NCBI GenBank assembly: GCA_949286115.1
Contig: CASEBK010000013.1
Span: forward strand, 77,677-122,190
Source: an uncultured Veillonellaceae bacterium
GTDB lineage: Bacteria; Bacillota; Negativicutes; Veillonellales; Dialisteraceae
Length of the DNA stretch: 44,514 bases
Direction of reading: 5' to 3'
Both the position numbers and the translations under genes were made by a program. The notes below the pieces were generated by a model. That model was not told the origin of the DNA, did not search any database, and saw nothing but the letters and a program-made list of their open reading frames with translations. How positions within the stretch are numbered: position 1 is the first letter of the stretch; the number at the start of each line of letters is the position of its first letter. Shown here piece by piece: positions 1 through 7,940 of the stretch.

Positions 1-560
1 TTCGGCTCTTTGAAGAGATACGCCGCGCTCCGGAGATCGTTCCACACGGCGAGCGCCGCCGCCGCGCTCCACGCATCGGCCGTCGTCATGGGTCCCGCCT
101 GATACGCCCGGAAATAGCACGCCCCTTCTTCTTCGATGACGCCGTCCGAGAGGAACGCCTCCATGGCCGCCTTCCCTTCGGCGATGAAGTCCGGCACGGA
201 GACCAGCGCCTCTGCCCGCTGGAAATCGGGATACCGGAGCGAGAAGACCCCCAGGTCTCCTTCGGTGCGGCGCAGCTCCCACTCCGCGCGGAATGACCCG
301 TCGGAGAGAGCGACCCACGCGCCGTCCGCGCCGCCCTCGAGGAGCGCGAAAAAGGCGAGCGCCCCTTCATAGGCGGGGACGAACCACTCCGCCGGCAGGT
401 CGAAGGTCCGCCCCGCTATGTGGAGGCGCAGCACGTGATGGGTCATGACGTACATCTCCATCGCCGCCTCTTCCGCCGCGCCCGCTCTCTTCTCCGCTCG
501 GGGCCGCTCGGCGAGGCGCCCCTTCTCTTTCCACTCGCTGATGATGTCTTCGATATCCAC
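1..560 (-). CDS. Hypothetical protein, 3' end cut by window
   Basis: An open frame of 186 codons runs off the left edge without a stop. The start is a GTG at 560-558, chosen because a strong AGGAGG Shine-Dalgarno lies 7 bases upstream (about 567-572); no upstream ATG in frame has one. The product is acidic and soluble-looking, with no signal peptide or membrane segment. It begins with a charged helical stretch (VDIEDIISEWKEKGRL), then a mixed alpha/beta region with several Trp and Tyr residues. I recognise no family. It is transcribed away from the ThiW-like gene that starts at 738, so the two share a divergent intergenic region of about 180 bp. Confidence 0.75.
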   Translation of the reverse strand, partial: MDIEDIISEWKEKGRLAERPRAEKRAGAAEEAAMEMYVMTHHVLRLHIAGRTFDLPAEWFVPAYEGALAFFALLEGGADGAWVALSDGSFRAEWELRRTEGDLGVFSLRYPDFQRAEALVSVPDFIAEGKAAMEAFLSDGVIEEEGACYFRAYQAGPMTTADAWSAAAALAVWNDLRSAAYLFKEP

Positions 561-737
561 AATCTTTCCTCCTCTGATTTTTTCTCATTGTATCACAGCC
601 CCTTCGCAGCGCGCCCAGAAGTTTCATCGAAGAGCGAGCCGCGGCACGCTCGAAAGGCGAGCTCCCGTCTTTCCCTGTTGCGCCGCCTGTGCAAAGTTTA
701 TAGAATAGGAACAGAATAAGAAGGAAAGGGGCTGGAT

Positions 738-1244
738 GTGATGAAGGATGCGGCGCTGCGCCGGTGGATCTTTGCGGCGCTCATGACGGCGGCGACGGTG
801 CTGCTGTCTCCGGTATTTTCATTTCCTCTGGGCGTGACCCGGGCGTTTCCAGTGCAGCACATGGTGAATATCTTCCTGGCGGTGCTGGCTGGCACACGCT
901 ACGGGGTGGCGGCGGCGTTCGTCACGTCTCTCATCCGCAATATGGCCGGCACGGGGAGCCTCCTCGCCTTCCCCGGCTCGATGATCGGCGCGTTCCTCTC
1001 GGGCTTCCTCTACGCGCGCACGGGCAAACTCTGGGCGGCGGCGCTGGGCGAATTCATCGGCACGTCCCTCCTGGGGGGCCTCGCGTCGTACCCCATCGCG
1101 GCGCTCTTCCTCGGATCGGACAAAGGAGCCTTCTTCTATGTGTCCCTCTTCGCCGTCTCGTGCGGCGCGGGCTGCGTCATCGCCTATGCAGTGCTCCGGG
1201 CGGCGGCCTATTCGCTCCCCGCGATCCTCCGACGTCATTCGTGA
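738..1244 (+). CDS. thiW: ThiW-like ECF transporter S component
   Basis: Predicted substrate-binding (S) subunit of an energy-coupling factor importer, probably for the thiazole moiety of thiamine. The 168-residue product is hydrophobic with about five to six membrane segments. It carries the N-terminal pattern typical of ThiW/ECF S proteins: a short basic start, a first helix, then PVQHMVNIFLAVLAGTRYGVAAAF and a glycine-rich GTGSLLAFPGSMIGAFLSG loop. Translation may begin at GTG 738 or at the directly following ATG 741, with AAGGAAAGG about 10 bases upstream. No ECF ATPase or T component is nearby, so a shared module elsewhere is assumed. I looked for a TPP riboswitch upstream and saw none, so the thiazole assignment rests on the protein only. 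Confidence 0.75.
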   Translation: MMKDAALRRWIFAALMTAATVLLSPVFSFPLGVTRAFPVQHMVNIFLAVLAGTRYGVAAAFVTSLIRNMAGTGSLLAFPGSMIGAFLSGFLYARTGKLWAAALGEFIGTSLLGGLASYPIAALFLGSDKGAFFYVSLFAVSCGAGCVIAYAVLRAAAYSLPAILRRHS

Positions 1245-1249
1245 CCAGC

Positions 1250-1278
1250 AAAAAAAGCTTCCGCGAGGAAGCCTTTTC
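1250..1278. terminator. Bidirectional rho-independent terminator
   Basis: A GCTTCC/GGAAGC stem with a GCGA loop (1257-1272) is flanked by A7 on the left and T4 on the right. It can end both the ThiW-like gene (+) and yjiG (-). Confidence 0.8.
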
Positions 1279-1287
1279 TTTTGCCTT

Positions 1288-1800
1288 TCAGAAGAACGCC
1301 AGGATGACCCGCATGATGACCATGCCGATGATGGCGTTCATGATGGAGATGGCCATGAGGAGAGGCCAGTATTTCTTCGGCACGTCCGCCGTACCGAGGA
1401 GACGGCCCATGTACTGGAGCTGCGAGCCCATGAGGATGAAGGCGGGCATGAGGATGGTGATGTGCACCGGCTCAAGCATGCCCGACATGAAGAGGGACGC
1501 CGCAACGCCCACGCCGGCGGAGCACGAGAGCCACACCGTGAGGAGCACGATGAGCGCTTCCCCCGGCAGGCCCAGGAGCCCCATCACGGGGCCGCACCAG
1601 TAGCCGAGGAAATCCATCACGCCGAGGATATTCAGAATGTAGGCGATGACGTAGGCCATGAGGATGTTCGGGATGAGGTTATTGACGCCGATGTTCCATC
1701 CCTTGCGCGCCCCGCGGATGAAGATGTCGAACACGTTGCCCGACGGCACCACCGCTTCGCGCAGCTGTTCTTCCCGGATGTCTGTCATTTTATCTGTCAT
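1288..1800 (-). CDS. yjiG: YjiG family membrane protein (SpmB/nucleoside-recognition type), copy 1
   Basis: A 170-residue hydrophobic protein with about four to five membrane segments and the family pattern RGARKGWNIGVNNLIPNILMA near residues 28-48, followed by GLLGLPGEA. These Gate/SpmB-like proteins occur as a pair with YjiH. The biochemical role is unproven and transport is suspected. It is the second gene of a two-gene minus-strand operon: its ATG at 1800 lies inside the end of yjiH (11-bp overlap), which implies translational coupling. In E. coli yjiG-yjiH sit beside iadA (isoaspartyl dipeptidase); here an M20 amidohydrolase gene lies divergently upstream. A second, diverged copy of this pair is at 15366-16513. 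Confidence 0.8.
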   Translation of the reverse strand: MTDKMTDIREEQLREAVVPSGNVFDIFIRGARKGWNIGVNNLIPNILMAYVIAYILNILGVMDFLGYWCGPVMGLLGLPGEALIVLLTVWLSCSAGVGVAASLFMSGMLEPVHITILMPAFILMGSQLQYMGRLLGTADVPKKYWPLLMAISIMNAIIGMVIMRVILAFF

Positions 1801-2458
1801 GAGCGAAGTCTCCTTTGTATACGGTGTCGAGGACGACGCGGCACACCACCGCGCCGAAGAATTTCAAAATGAAGATGACCAGGAGCGGTACCACGATGGG
1901 CACGAGGGCGTAGCTGAAGAGGGCCCCTACGATGGCGAAATAGTTGTTGATCATCCCTGCGCCGGAGTACTGCCACGCGGCGATGATGGTCTGCTCGCGC
2001 TTGTCGATGAGTTTCTCGTCCACGAGCTCTTTCGTGAGAGCCGCGCCGGCGTCGGTGCTCTGCATGTCCGTGATGAGGGTGAGCCCCACGAAGCCGGGCA
2101 CGTCCATGATGGGCCGGAGGAGAGGCGTCATGAGCTTCTGCGCCGCGGCGAGCGCGCCGTAGTGGGAGAGCACCTCCACACAGCCCACGGCAAGCATGAC
2201 CGAGGGCACGAGGGAGAGGGCGAAGAGGAAGCCGCCCCGGGCGCTGGCCCCGCCCATGCCCACGAAGGTCGCCTTATCCGAGGCCATGGTGCCGAACTTC
2301 CCGATGAGGGTGCTGAAGTCAAACGCGCGGAGCCACGCCGCCTGCTGGATGGAGGCAAAGATCCCAGCGAAAAACAAAATGGCAAATATGAGCGCCGCGT
2401 ACCCCTTCCAGCCGACCTTGGGGAGCCGCGTGAGGCGCTCTTCTTCTTTTCGATCCAT
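1790..2458 (-). CDS. yjiH: YjiH family membrane protein, copy 1
   Basis: A 222-residue polytopic membrane protein with the nucleoside-recognition (Gate) signature. Landmarks are VGMGGASARGGFLFALSLVP around residues 65-85, a GALAAAQKLMTPLLRPI stretch, and SGAGMINNY near residue 168. I start it at ATG 2458 (MDRKEEERL), preceded by GGAGAAAGGAAG. A longer frame upstream has no ribosome binding site and crosses the leader. It is the first gene of the yjiH-yjiG operon. Its partner role with YjiG is inferred from strict pairing in both copies in this window. It shares a 343-bp divergent region with the M20D gene at 2802. Confidence 0.8.
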   Translation of the reverse strand: MDRKEEERLTRLPKVGWKGYAALIFAILFFAGIFASIQQAAWLRAFDFSTLIGKFGTMASDKATFVGMGGASARGGFLFALSLVPSVMLAVGCVEVLSHYGALAAAQKLMTPLLRPIMDVPGFVGLTLITDMQSTDAGAALTKELVDEKLIDKREQTIIAAWQYSGAGMINNYFAIVGALFSYALVPIVVPLLVIFILKFFGAVVCRVVLDTVYKGDFAHDR

Positions 2459-2801
2459 GATACACTTCCTTTCTCCGCCCTGCGGATAGACGCAGGAAGG
2501 CCTCCTCCTTCCGGAAAAGGCCTCCCTGCCGAATCGTAAAATTGAAATCATTATATCATCGCCGCGGGCGGTTGGGTATGTGTGCAGCTCATCTTTTTCA
2601 TGATTTTAGATAATGCTTACCTTTCTGCATCCTTACTCACAAAATGCATAGAAAGAAAATATCTTCCGCACATTTTACTAACGGAGCGCGCAACCTTTTC
2701 GCAAAGGGGATGACATCCCTTGTATTTCCCCGCCCGTCCGATACAATAAAAACAATCATCTCCCCGGGCGACCGGGCGTTGCATCCTTAAGGAGGCTTGC
2801 T
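2459..2801. promoter_or_regulatory. Divergent regulatory region between yjiHG and the M20D gene
   Basis: Minus strand: an extended -10, TGATATAAT (TATAAT at 2555-2550), drives yjiHG. Its roughly 85-nt leader contains a long hairpin (arms 2492-2502 and 2519-2529, one mismatch) with no U tract. Plus strand: TTGTAT (2720-2725), 16 bp, TACAAT (2742-2747) precedes the M20D gene. The middle part (2580-2700) is AT-rich and I see no gene in it. The back-to-back arrangement suggests shared control. Confidence 0.6.
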
Positions 2802-3896
2802 ATGGAATCGACGGTATTCAAACATTTCAACTATTTACATACCATCCCCGAAGTGGGCATGCAGGAATTCAAGACGTCGGCGTATGTGGCAGCCGTGCTG
2901 GAGCGCGCAGGCTACGAAGTGACGACCCATGTGGGCGGCGCGACGGGCGTCGTGGGCGTACTGGACAGCGGCGTCCCCGGACCGGTGCTGGGTCTCCGGG
3001 CGGATATGGATGCCCTCGGCACGGCGGAGCACGCCGCGCATCTCTGCGGTCACGACGCGCACATGTCCATGCTCCTTGCCGCGGCGGAGGAAGTGATTGC
3101 CGAAGGGCTCGTGAAGAAGGGCAAGCTGAAGGTCCTCTTCCAGCCGGCGGAGGAGACGAGCGGCGGCGCGCTCTCCATGCTCGACGGCGGCGCGGTGGAC
3201 GACGTGGACTACCTCATCGGCATGCACATCCGTCCCATCCAGGAGTGCCGCATCGGCCAGGCGGCGCCGGCCATGTACTACTCTTCCGCAGGCCACGTAG
3301 TCATCGAAGTGAAGGGGCGCCAGAGCCACGGCGCGCGCCCCTATCTGGGCATCTCCGCGCTCGACGCGGGCTGTCTCATCGTCCAGGCAGCGAACGCTCT
3401 CCGCTTCAATTCGAACATCGTGAACAATCTCAAGGCGACGCGCTTCCTCTGCGACGCCGGCGTGATGAACGCCGTGCCGGGCAGCGCGACCCTCGTCTTT
3501 GACCTGCGCAGCCAGGACAACGACCTCATGGACACCATGCTGGAAGAGCTCCACCGCGCGGCATCGAATGCGGCGGCTTCGGTGGGCGCGGAGATCGAGT
3601 GGAAGATCAACAATATCACCCCCGCCTCCATCATCACACCGGAAGTGACGGACATCATCGCCGGCGTCATCAAAGAAGAGCTCGGCGATGACGCGCTGGT
3701 GGCGCCCATCACCACCGCCGGCGGGGAAGACTTCTTCTGGTACCCGCGGAAACGTCCGCAGATCAAAACGGGCTTCATCGGCCTCGGCGCGGACGCAGAG
3801 CCCGGGCTCCACGCGCCGGACATGCACTTCGACCATGACTGCCTGCCGAACGGCGTGAAGCTCCACAAAGGAGCGGTCAAGAAGATCCTCGGCTGA
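2802..3896 (+). CDS. M20D family metallo-amidohydrolase (AbgA/hippurate hydrolase-like)
   Basis: Predicted cytoplasmic zinc-dependent amidohydrolase removing an acyl or aryl group from an amino acid, or cleaving a small peptide. The protein has 364 residues, slightly short for the family (about 380-400). Metal-binding landmarks are visible: LGLRADMDAL (D68, D70), CGHDAHM (C82, H84, H87), the EE pair in QPAEETSGG (E117, E118), MHIRP (H142), and a C-terminal GLHAPDMHFDHD. The dimerisation domain lies between about 160 and 275. The start is fixed by AAGGAGG eight bases upstream. There is no signal peptide. It is divergent from yjiHG, and a different M20 enzyme accompanies the second yjiHG copy. 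The substrate cannot be read from sequence. Confidence 0.85.
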   Translation: MESTVFKHFNYLHTIPEVGMQEFKTSAYVAAVLERAGYEVTTHVGGATGVVGVLDSGVPGPVLGLRADMDALGTAEHAAHLCGHDAHMSMLLAAAEEVIAEGLVKKGKLKVLFQPAEETSGGALSMLDGGAVDDVDYLIGMHIRPIQECRIGQAAPAMYYSSAGHVVIEVKGRQSHGARPYLGISALDAGCLIVQAANALRFNSNIVNNLKATRFLCDAGVMNAVPGSATLVFDLRSQDNDLMDTMLEELHRAASNAAASVGAEIEWKINNITPASIITPEVTDIIAGVIKEELGDDALVAPITTAGGEDFFWYPRKRPQIKTGFIGLGADAEPGLHAPDMHFDHDCLPNGVKLHKGAVKKILG

Positions 3897-3920
3897 TTTC
3901 TTTTCCTTTTCAAAGCTCAC

Positions 3921-3957
3921 AAAAACCGGTCCTCATGAGAGAACCGGTTTTCTTTTT
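3921..3957. terminator. Bidirectional terminator between convergent genes
   Basis: A perfect AAACCGGT-type stem (3922-3950) is flanked by A and T runs on both sides. It lies between the convergent M20D and metallophosphoesterase genes. Confidence 0.85.
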
Positions 3958-5089
3958 ATTTCCGATGAAGCTCGAAGAGCACGAGCTCCCGGCCGCATCC
4001 GAGACGGAAGGGGAACCATCCCCCGTCACCGCGGGAGACGTATCCCAGCACTCCGCCGTCTTCATACATGCCGCGGACGTATTTGAACTGCGACCACACC
4101 GGGCGGCCTGCGATGCCGAACTGCATCCCGTGGGTGTGCCCGGTGAGGGTGAGCGCCGCGCCGCGGGCGAAGCCTTCGTCGATGAAATCGGAATGATGGG
4201 CGAGGAACACCACCGGCGCGCCCGTCGGCACACCGCTGAAGGCCTCGTCCGCCATGGCGCGCATCTCCGCCCCGTGGCCCGCGCCCTTCGTCCAGGGGTA
4301 ATCCACCCCGACGATATAGAGCGCGTCATTTCCGCGGCGCACCGCCGTGTGGGCATTCTCCAGAATGGGGATGCCCGCCCCTTCGAGGGCCTGCCGCACC
4401 GATTCCCGGCCGCGGTAATACTCGTGATTGCCCCACACGTAGAGCACGCCGTCCCGGTAGTCCCGCTGCCGCGAGTGCAGGATGCGCGCCGTATCCGGCA
4501 GGTACCGCAGGTCATCGATGAGGTCCCCCGTGATCACCGTGAGATCCGCCCCGGAGACGCCCGCCGCACCGAGCGCCGCGTCGAGATCGTCCGTCCCGTA
4601 GTATGGCCCGATATGCGTGTCTGTCACCTGCGCGATGCTGTACCCTTCGAAGGAGGCGGGCAGATCTTTGACCGCCACGGGGATGGTGTGCACCTCTTCC
4701 GGCTCATTGCCCCAGGTACAGCCGTACGCTCCGGCGGAGAGGCAGAGCGCGAGCCACACCGCGCCGAGCCACTGCGCCGCCCGCCGGAGGGACCGCACGA
4801 AGGAGAGCGCGCACACAGCGACCAGCGGCAGGAGCGCCGCGATCTCCGCCACGAGGTACGCGCACCCGCCGTACCCCGCCGCCCGGCCGAGCGGCCCCGC
4901 GCCGATGTAGGCCCAGCGGTACCACGAATAGGCCTCCTCCGAAGCGAGCGCCAGCGCCGCTCCCAGAAGGCCCCAGAGGTACCACCGCCGACGGCGGAAG
5001 AGCAGTCCCGCGAGGCACCCGTCCAGAAGGCCGATGAACGTCAGCGCGAGAATGAGCGTGGTGAACGTAAAAGTCGGTCCGTGATTCAT
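3956..5089 (-). CDS. Membrane-anchored calcineurin-like metallophosphoesterase
   Basis: Predicted metal-dependent phosphoesterase of the YkuE/YaeI/LpxG-like group. The first ~130 of 377 residues hold about four hydrophobic helices; the C-terminal ~240 residues form the catalytic domain. The five motifs are in order: DTHIG (about 157), GDLIDD (about 189), GNHEYY (about 222), the AHHSD block and GHTHG (about 320), which supply the dinuclear metal ligands. It is the last gene of a minus-strand operon, 15 bp downstream of mutY. A lipid or cell-envelope substrate is plausible because of the membrane anchor and the outer membrane of this organism, but that is inference. The start follows an AAGGAGAGAC ribosome binding site. 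Confidence 0.85.
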   Translation of the reverse strand: MNHGPTFTFTTLILALTFIGLLDGCLAGLLFRRRRWYLWGLLGAALALASEEAYSWYRWAYIGAGPLGRAAGYGGCAYLVAEIAALLPLVAVCALSFVRSLRRAAQWLGAVWLALCLSAGAYGCTWGNEPEEVHTIPVAVKDLPASFEGYSIAQVTDTHIGPYYGTDDLDAALGAAGVSGADLTVITGDLIDDLRYLPDTARILHSRQRDYRDGVLYVWGNHEYYRGRESVRQALEGAGIPILENAHTAVRRGNDALYIVGVDYPWTKGAGHGAEMRAMADEAFSGVPTGAPVVFLAHHSDFIDEGFARGAALTLTGHTHGMQFGIAGRPVWSQFKYVRGMYEDGGVLGYVSRGDGGWFPFRLGCGRELVLFELHRK

Positions 5090-5104
5090 GGTCTCTCCTT
5101 CCTG

Positions 5105-6136
5105 TCACACAAAGGCAGCGAGCCGCGCATGAGGCCCTGCGAGCGGGATCTGCCGCAGCTCCTCCCGAGAGAACCACCGCCAGTCCTCTCCGCTGGGCGC
5201 CGCGGCCCCTTCCATGTCGTAGGCCCGCATGTGCCAGATGCGGTGGGTGAAGACGTGGGTGAGCGTCCACCGGAGCGCTCCCGTCCGACCGCTGAGGAGC
5301 GCCTCCAGCGCGCAGCGGCTCTCCTCCTCCTTCGCATCGAGCGCCATGGGAAACTCCCACATATTTGCGAGCATCCCCTGCGAAGGCCGCCGGTGGAGGA
5401 GGAAACGGCCCTCCTGTTCCACGATGCCGCAGGCGGCAAAGAGCTCCTGCTGGGGCTTCTTCTTCGTCCGCACGGGAAGCTCGCTCTGGATGCCCTGCCG
5501 CGCCGCTTCGCAGCCGTCCCGGAGAGGGCAGTCCGCGCAGCGGGGATGCTTCGGGATGCATACCTCCGCGCCGAGATCCATGAGCGCCTCATTGAAATCG
5601 CCCGGCCGGTCCACAGGGATCGTTTCCTCCGCCAGCGCGGTGATGCGCTTTCGCCCGGCGCTCTTCAGGATATCGTCCCGCACCGCGTAAAGGCGAGCGT
5701 ACACGCGGAGCACGTTTCCATCCACGGCGGGCGTCTTCTCCCCAAAGGCAATGGACGCCACCGCCCCCGCCGTGTAGTCTCCGATACCGGGAAGCGCGCG
5801 AATGGCCGCCGGGTCCCTGGGCATCACGCCGCCGTACTTCTCCGTGATCTCCTCCGCGGCGCGGCGGATATTTCTCGCCCGGCTGTAGTAGCCAAGCCCC
5901 TGCCAAGCGTGGAGCACCGTTTCCTCTTCCGCCTCCGCCACGTCCCTGATGGTAGGAAAGCGCTCCATCCACGCGTTGAAGTACGGCTTCACCGCCTCCG
6001 TGCGCGTCTGCTGAAGCATGATCTCCGAGATCCACACGTGGTACGGGTCGCGGGGCTTCGTCTCCCGCCAGGGCAGCTCCCGCCTGTTCGCATCGAACCA
6101 CGCGAGGAGCATCCGCGGCCAGTCATTCTTCTCCAA
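5105..6136 (-). CDS. mutY: A/G-specific adenine DNA glycosylase MutY
   Basis: Removes adenine mispaired with 8-oxoguanine. The 343-residue protein has the full HhH-GPD plus iron-sulphur layout. Catalytic Glu38 is in SEIMLQQTR, the helix-hairpin-helix is LPGIGDYTAGA (115-125), and catalytic Asp139 is in AVDGNV. The [4Fe-4S] ligands are C193-x6-C200-x2-C203-x5-C209. The C-terminal third is the NUDIX-like 8-oxoG recognition domain, a little short. The start overlaps the end of the upstream NUDIX gene by 14 bp. Neighbouring MutY with an MTH1-like NUDIX suggests a co-transcribed oxidised-guanine repair and sanitation unit. Confidence 0.95.
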   Translation of the reverse strand: MEKNDWPRMLLAWFDANRRELPWRETKPRDPYHVWISEIMLQQTRTEAVKPYFNAWMERFPTIRDVAEAEEETVLHAWQGLGYYSRARNIRRAAEEITEKYGGVMPRDPAAIRALPGIGDYTAGAVASIAFGEKTPAVDGNVLRVYARLYAVRDDILKSAGRKRITALAEETIPVDRPGDFNEALMDLGAEVCIPKHPRCADCPLRDGCEAARQGIQSELPVRTKKKPQQELFAACGIVEQEGRFLLHRRPSQGMLANMWEFPMALDAKEEESRCALEALLSGRTGALRWTLTHVFTHRIWHMRAYDMEGAAAPSGEDWRWFSREELRQIPLAGPHARLAAFV

Positions 6137-6602
6137 GAGCCGCCTCCCGGAACTCCGTCCCTGTCACATGGTCGCCGTCCTCAGCGAAATACACCGTCCC
6201 TCGGAGCTTTTTCCCCGCGAGGATCATGGGGAGCCAGATGCGGTCCGCCTCCCACATCTCCTCATAGGGGAGCTCGGAGAGAGAAAACCACCGCGGTTCC
6301 ATCTCCTCCGAAAGGTGCGGCTCCCCCTCCCAGTCGCGGGCGAAGTACACCACCCCCGCATGCGACCAGGACATGTCCGAGAGCTGGCAGAAATAGAGGT
6401 CCGCCGCAAGCTCCAGCGACTCCGGCGCCGCGGTGAGGCCGCACTCCTCGAAGAGCTCCCGCGCCGCGCACTGGCGCATCGTCTCCCCCGCTTCGATCTT
6501 TCCGCCGAAGCCGTTCCATTTCCCGAAGCCCATGCCCCGGCGCTTCCGCCCGAGGAGCACCCGGCCGTCCTTCACCGGATACACCAGCGACGTGTCACGC
6601 AT
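6123..6602 (-). CDS. MTH1/MutT-like NUDIX hydrolase (8-oxo-dGTP type)
   Basis: Predicted nucleotide-pool sanitiser. The 159-residue protein has a complete Nudix box from G34 to L56 (G-x5-E40-x7-R48-E-L-x-E-E-x-G55-L). It is preceded by GFGKWNGFGGK (25-35), which closely resembles the human MTH1 signature, so 8-oxo-dGTP hydrolysis is the best guess. I start it at ATG 6602, not at the longer in-frame start near 6722, because the shorter one gives a family-length protein and overlaps the stop of the HD gene by 8 bp in the usual coupled way. mutY follows with a 14-bp overlap. Confidence 0.85.
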   Translation of the reverse strand: MRDTSLVYPVKDGRVLLGRKRRGMGFGKWNGFGGKIEAGETMRQCAARELFEECGLTAAPESLELAADLYFCQLSDMSWSHAGVVYFARDWEGEPHLSEEMEPRWFSLSELPYEEMWEADRIWLPMILAGKKLRGTVYFAEDGDHVTGTEFREAALGEE

Positions 6603-7113
6603 GGATGTCTCCCGCCTCGTACGTCTCGAAATACAGCGCTTCAAAGAGCTTCTTCCCCGCCGCCGTCTTATACAGGCGGTGATAGAGCGCTTCATTCTGC
6701 TTCCGCGGCGCACCGTCCTCATACTGGTTCACCAGCATATCCGCCTCCGCGAGGATCTGCGCGTCCGGGCCGTCGATCGAGCCGTAGGAATGATGATGCC
6801 CCACGAGCCAGGAGATACGGGCGATGTTCTCCGCCTCAAAGCCCAGAGAGCGGAGAAGCTTCTCCGCCTCCGCCGGGCCCAGATCCTCCTGGATCTTCCC
6901 GTCGTGTCGGCCAAAGCGGCGCTCCCCCTCGTGAATGCCGATGTCGTGCACGTACGCCGCCGCCTCCAGGCGGAAGAGCGTCTGCGCGTCCAGCCCCTCC
7001 GCAAGGCCGATGAGCCGAGCGAAGCTGTGCACCTTGAGGAAATGATGGATCCGCTTCGGGTCCCCTTTATCATAATCGATCATGGCGAGCGCCAATGCAT
7101 CGAGCTTTTCCAT
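6595..7113 (-). CDS. HD-domain phosphohydrolase
   Basis: A 172-residue cytosolic HD-superfamily protein. Candidate metal ligands are H29 (KVHSFARL), the H56-D57 doublet (YVHDIGIHEG) and a GHHHSYG segment around 105-111, with a later Asp in AEADMLVNQ. Related proteins hydrolyse small phosphorylated metabolites or nucleotides. It is the first gene of the HD-NUDIX-mutY-phosphoesterase operon. The ATG at 7113 has an AAAGGAGGG ribosome binding site. Its placement with nucleotide-repair genes hints at a nucleotide substrate, but no specific reaction can be assigned. Confidence 0.8.
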   Translation of the reverse strand: MEKLDALALAMIDYDKGDPKRIHHFLKVHSFARLIGLAEGLDAQTLFRLEAAAYVHDIGIHEGERRFGRHDGKIQEDLGPAEAEKLLRSLGFEAENIARISWLVGHHHSYGSIDGPDAQILAEADMLVNQYEDGAPRKQNEALYHRLYKTAAGKKLFEALYFETYEAGDIHA

Positions 7114-7181
7114 TTGCAGTCCCTCCTTTTATTTTCCCTATTATACATGACCCGCGCGGGGCAGGAAGCCTTTCCGCGCAC

Positions 7182-7213
7182 AGAAAAACCGGTATGGTCT
7201 CCCATACCGGTCC
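7182..7213 (-). terminator. Terminator of rpsF-ssb-rpsR
   Basis: A 10-bp ACCGGTATGG/CCATACCGGT stem with a four-base loop (7188-7211) is followed on the minus strand by U5. Confidence 0.9.
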
Positions 7214-7224
7214 TTTCCTCCGGA

Positions 7225-7458
7225 TCAGTCTGCGCTGAAGGGCAGGAGAGCGATCGCTCTGGCTCTCTTGATCGCGAGGTTGATCTTGCGCTGATGCTTC
7301 GCGCAGGTCCCCGTGATGCGGCGGGGCAGGATCTTGCCTCTTTCGGAAATGAAGTGACGCAGCGTCGCTACGTCCTTGTAGTCCAGCGTGTCGACATGAT
7401 CGACGCAGCACTGGCAGACCTTTCTTCTCGGTCTTCTGATTCTATCTCTCTTGTTCAT
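7225..7458 (-). CDS. rpsR: 30S ribosomal protein S18
   Basis: A 77-residue basic protein, the normal length for S18. It has the conserved core [30 protein letters not shown] and the C-terminal [14 protein letters not shown]. The N-terminal CQCC cluster and the later GTCAKH are the cysteine-containing (zinc-capable) form of S18. It is the third gene of the classical rpsF-ssb-rpsR operon, 23 bp after ssb, and binds S6 in the 30S platform. Confidence 0.97.
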   Translation of the reverse strand: MNKRDRIRRPRRKVCQCCVDHVDTLDYKDVATLRHFISERGKILPRRITGTCAKHQRKINLAIKRARAIALLPFSAD

Positions 7459-7481
7459 GGTGCTTCCTCCGTGTCTTATCC

Positions 7482-7925
7482 TCAGAACGGGATGTCCTCA
7501 TCCGTTCTGGGCGTACCGAACTGATTGAAATTACCTCTGGACTGACTGAATCCACTGGGCTGAGCATACCCTCCCATATCCTGCGCCGGCTGCGCGCTGT
7601 GCTGCATGCCGATGGGCAGCGCGATCAGATTGGCCGTCACCTCGGTGACATACCGCTTCTGACCATCCTGAGTCTCATAGGAGCGGGAAGAATAGCGCCC
7701 TTCAACGAATACGCGGGTCCCTTTTTTCAGCTGATTGCCTACCGCTTCCGCCAGCGAACCCCAGGCCACCACGTTCACAAAGTCCGTGAGCTCCCTCTGT
7801 TCGCCCGTCGGGGCGGTATACGTTCTGTTGACGGCGACGCTGAAAGAGGCCACCGCTCTTCCGGTCTTCGTGGCGCGCATCTGCGGGTCTCTCGTCAGAT
7901 TTCCCATAATCTGTACTGAATTCAT
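7482..7925 (-). CDS. ssb: Single-stranded DNA-binding protein
   Basis: A 147-residue SSB. The OB fold spans residues 1 to about 105 ([42 protein letters not shown]). A short Gly/Gln/Asn-rich linker follows, ending in the acidic protein-interaction tail DEDIPF. It lies between rpsF and rpsR in the canonical order, 15 bp after rpsF. Confidence 0.97.
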   Translation of the reverse strand: MNSVQIMGNLTRDPQMRATKTGRAVASFSVAVNRTYTAPTGEQRELTDFVNVVAWGSLAEAVGNQLKKGTRVFVEGRYSSRSYETQDGQKRYVTEVTANLIALPIGMQHSAQPAQDMGGYAQPSGFSQSRGNFNQFGTPRTDEDIPF

Positions 7926-7940
7926 CGTCTCGTCTCCTGA

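Noticed and set aside
560..737. TPP riboswitch before the ThiW-like gene
   Set aside because: I searched for the CUGAGA and GAACCUGAUCUGG-type boxes and found neither.
3935..6436. 833-residue plus-strand frame
   Set aside because: It is a GC-rich shadow of the metallophosphoesterase, mutY and NUDIX genes, with Arg/Pro/His-rich composition and no domain.
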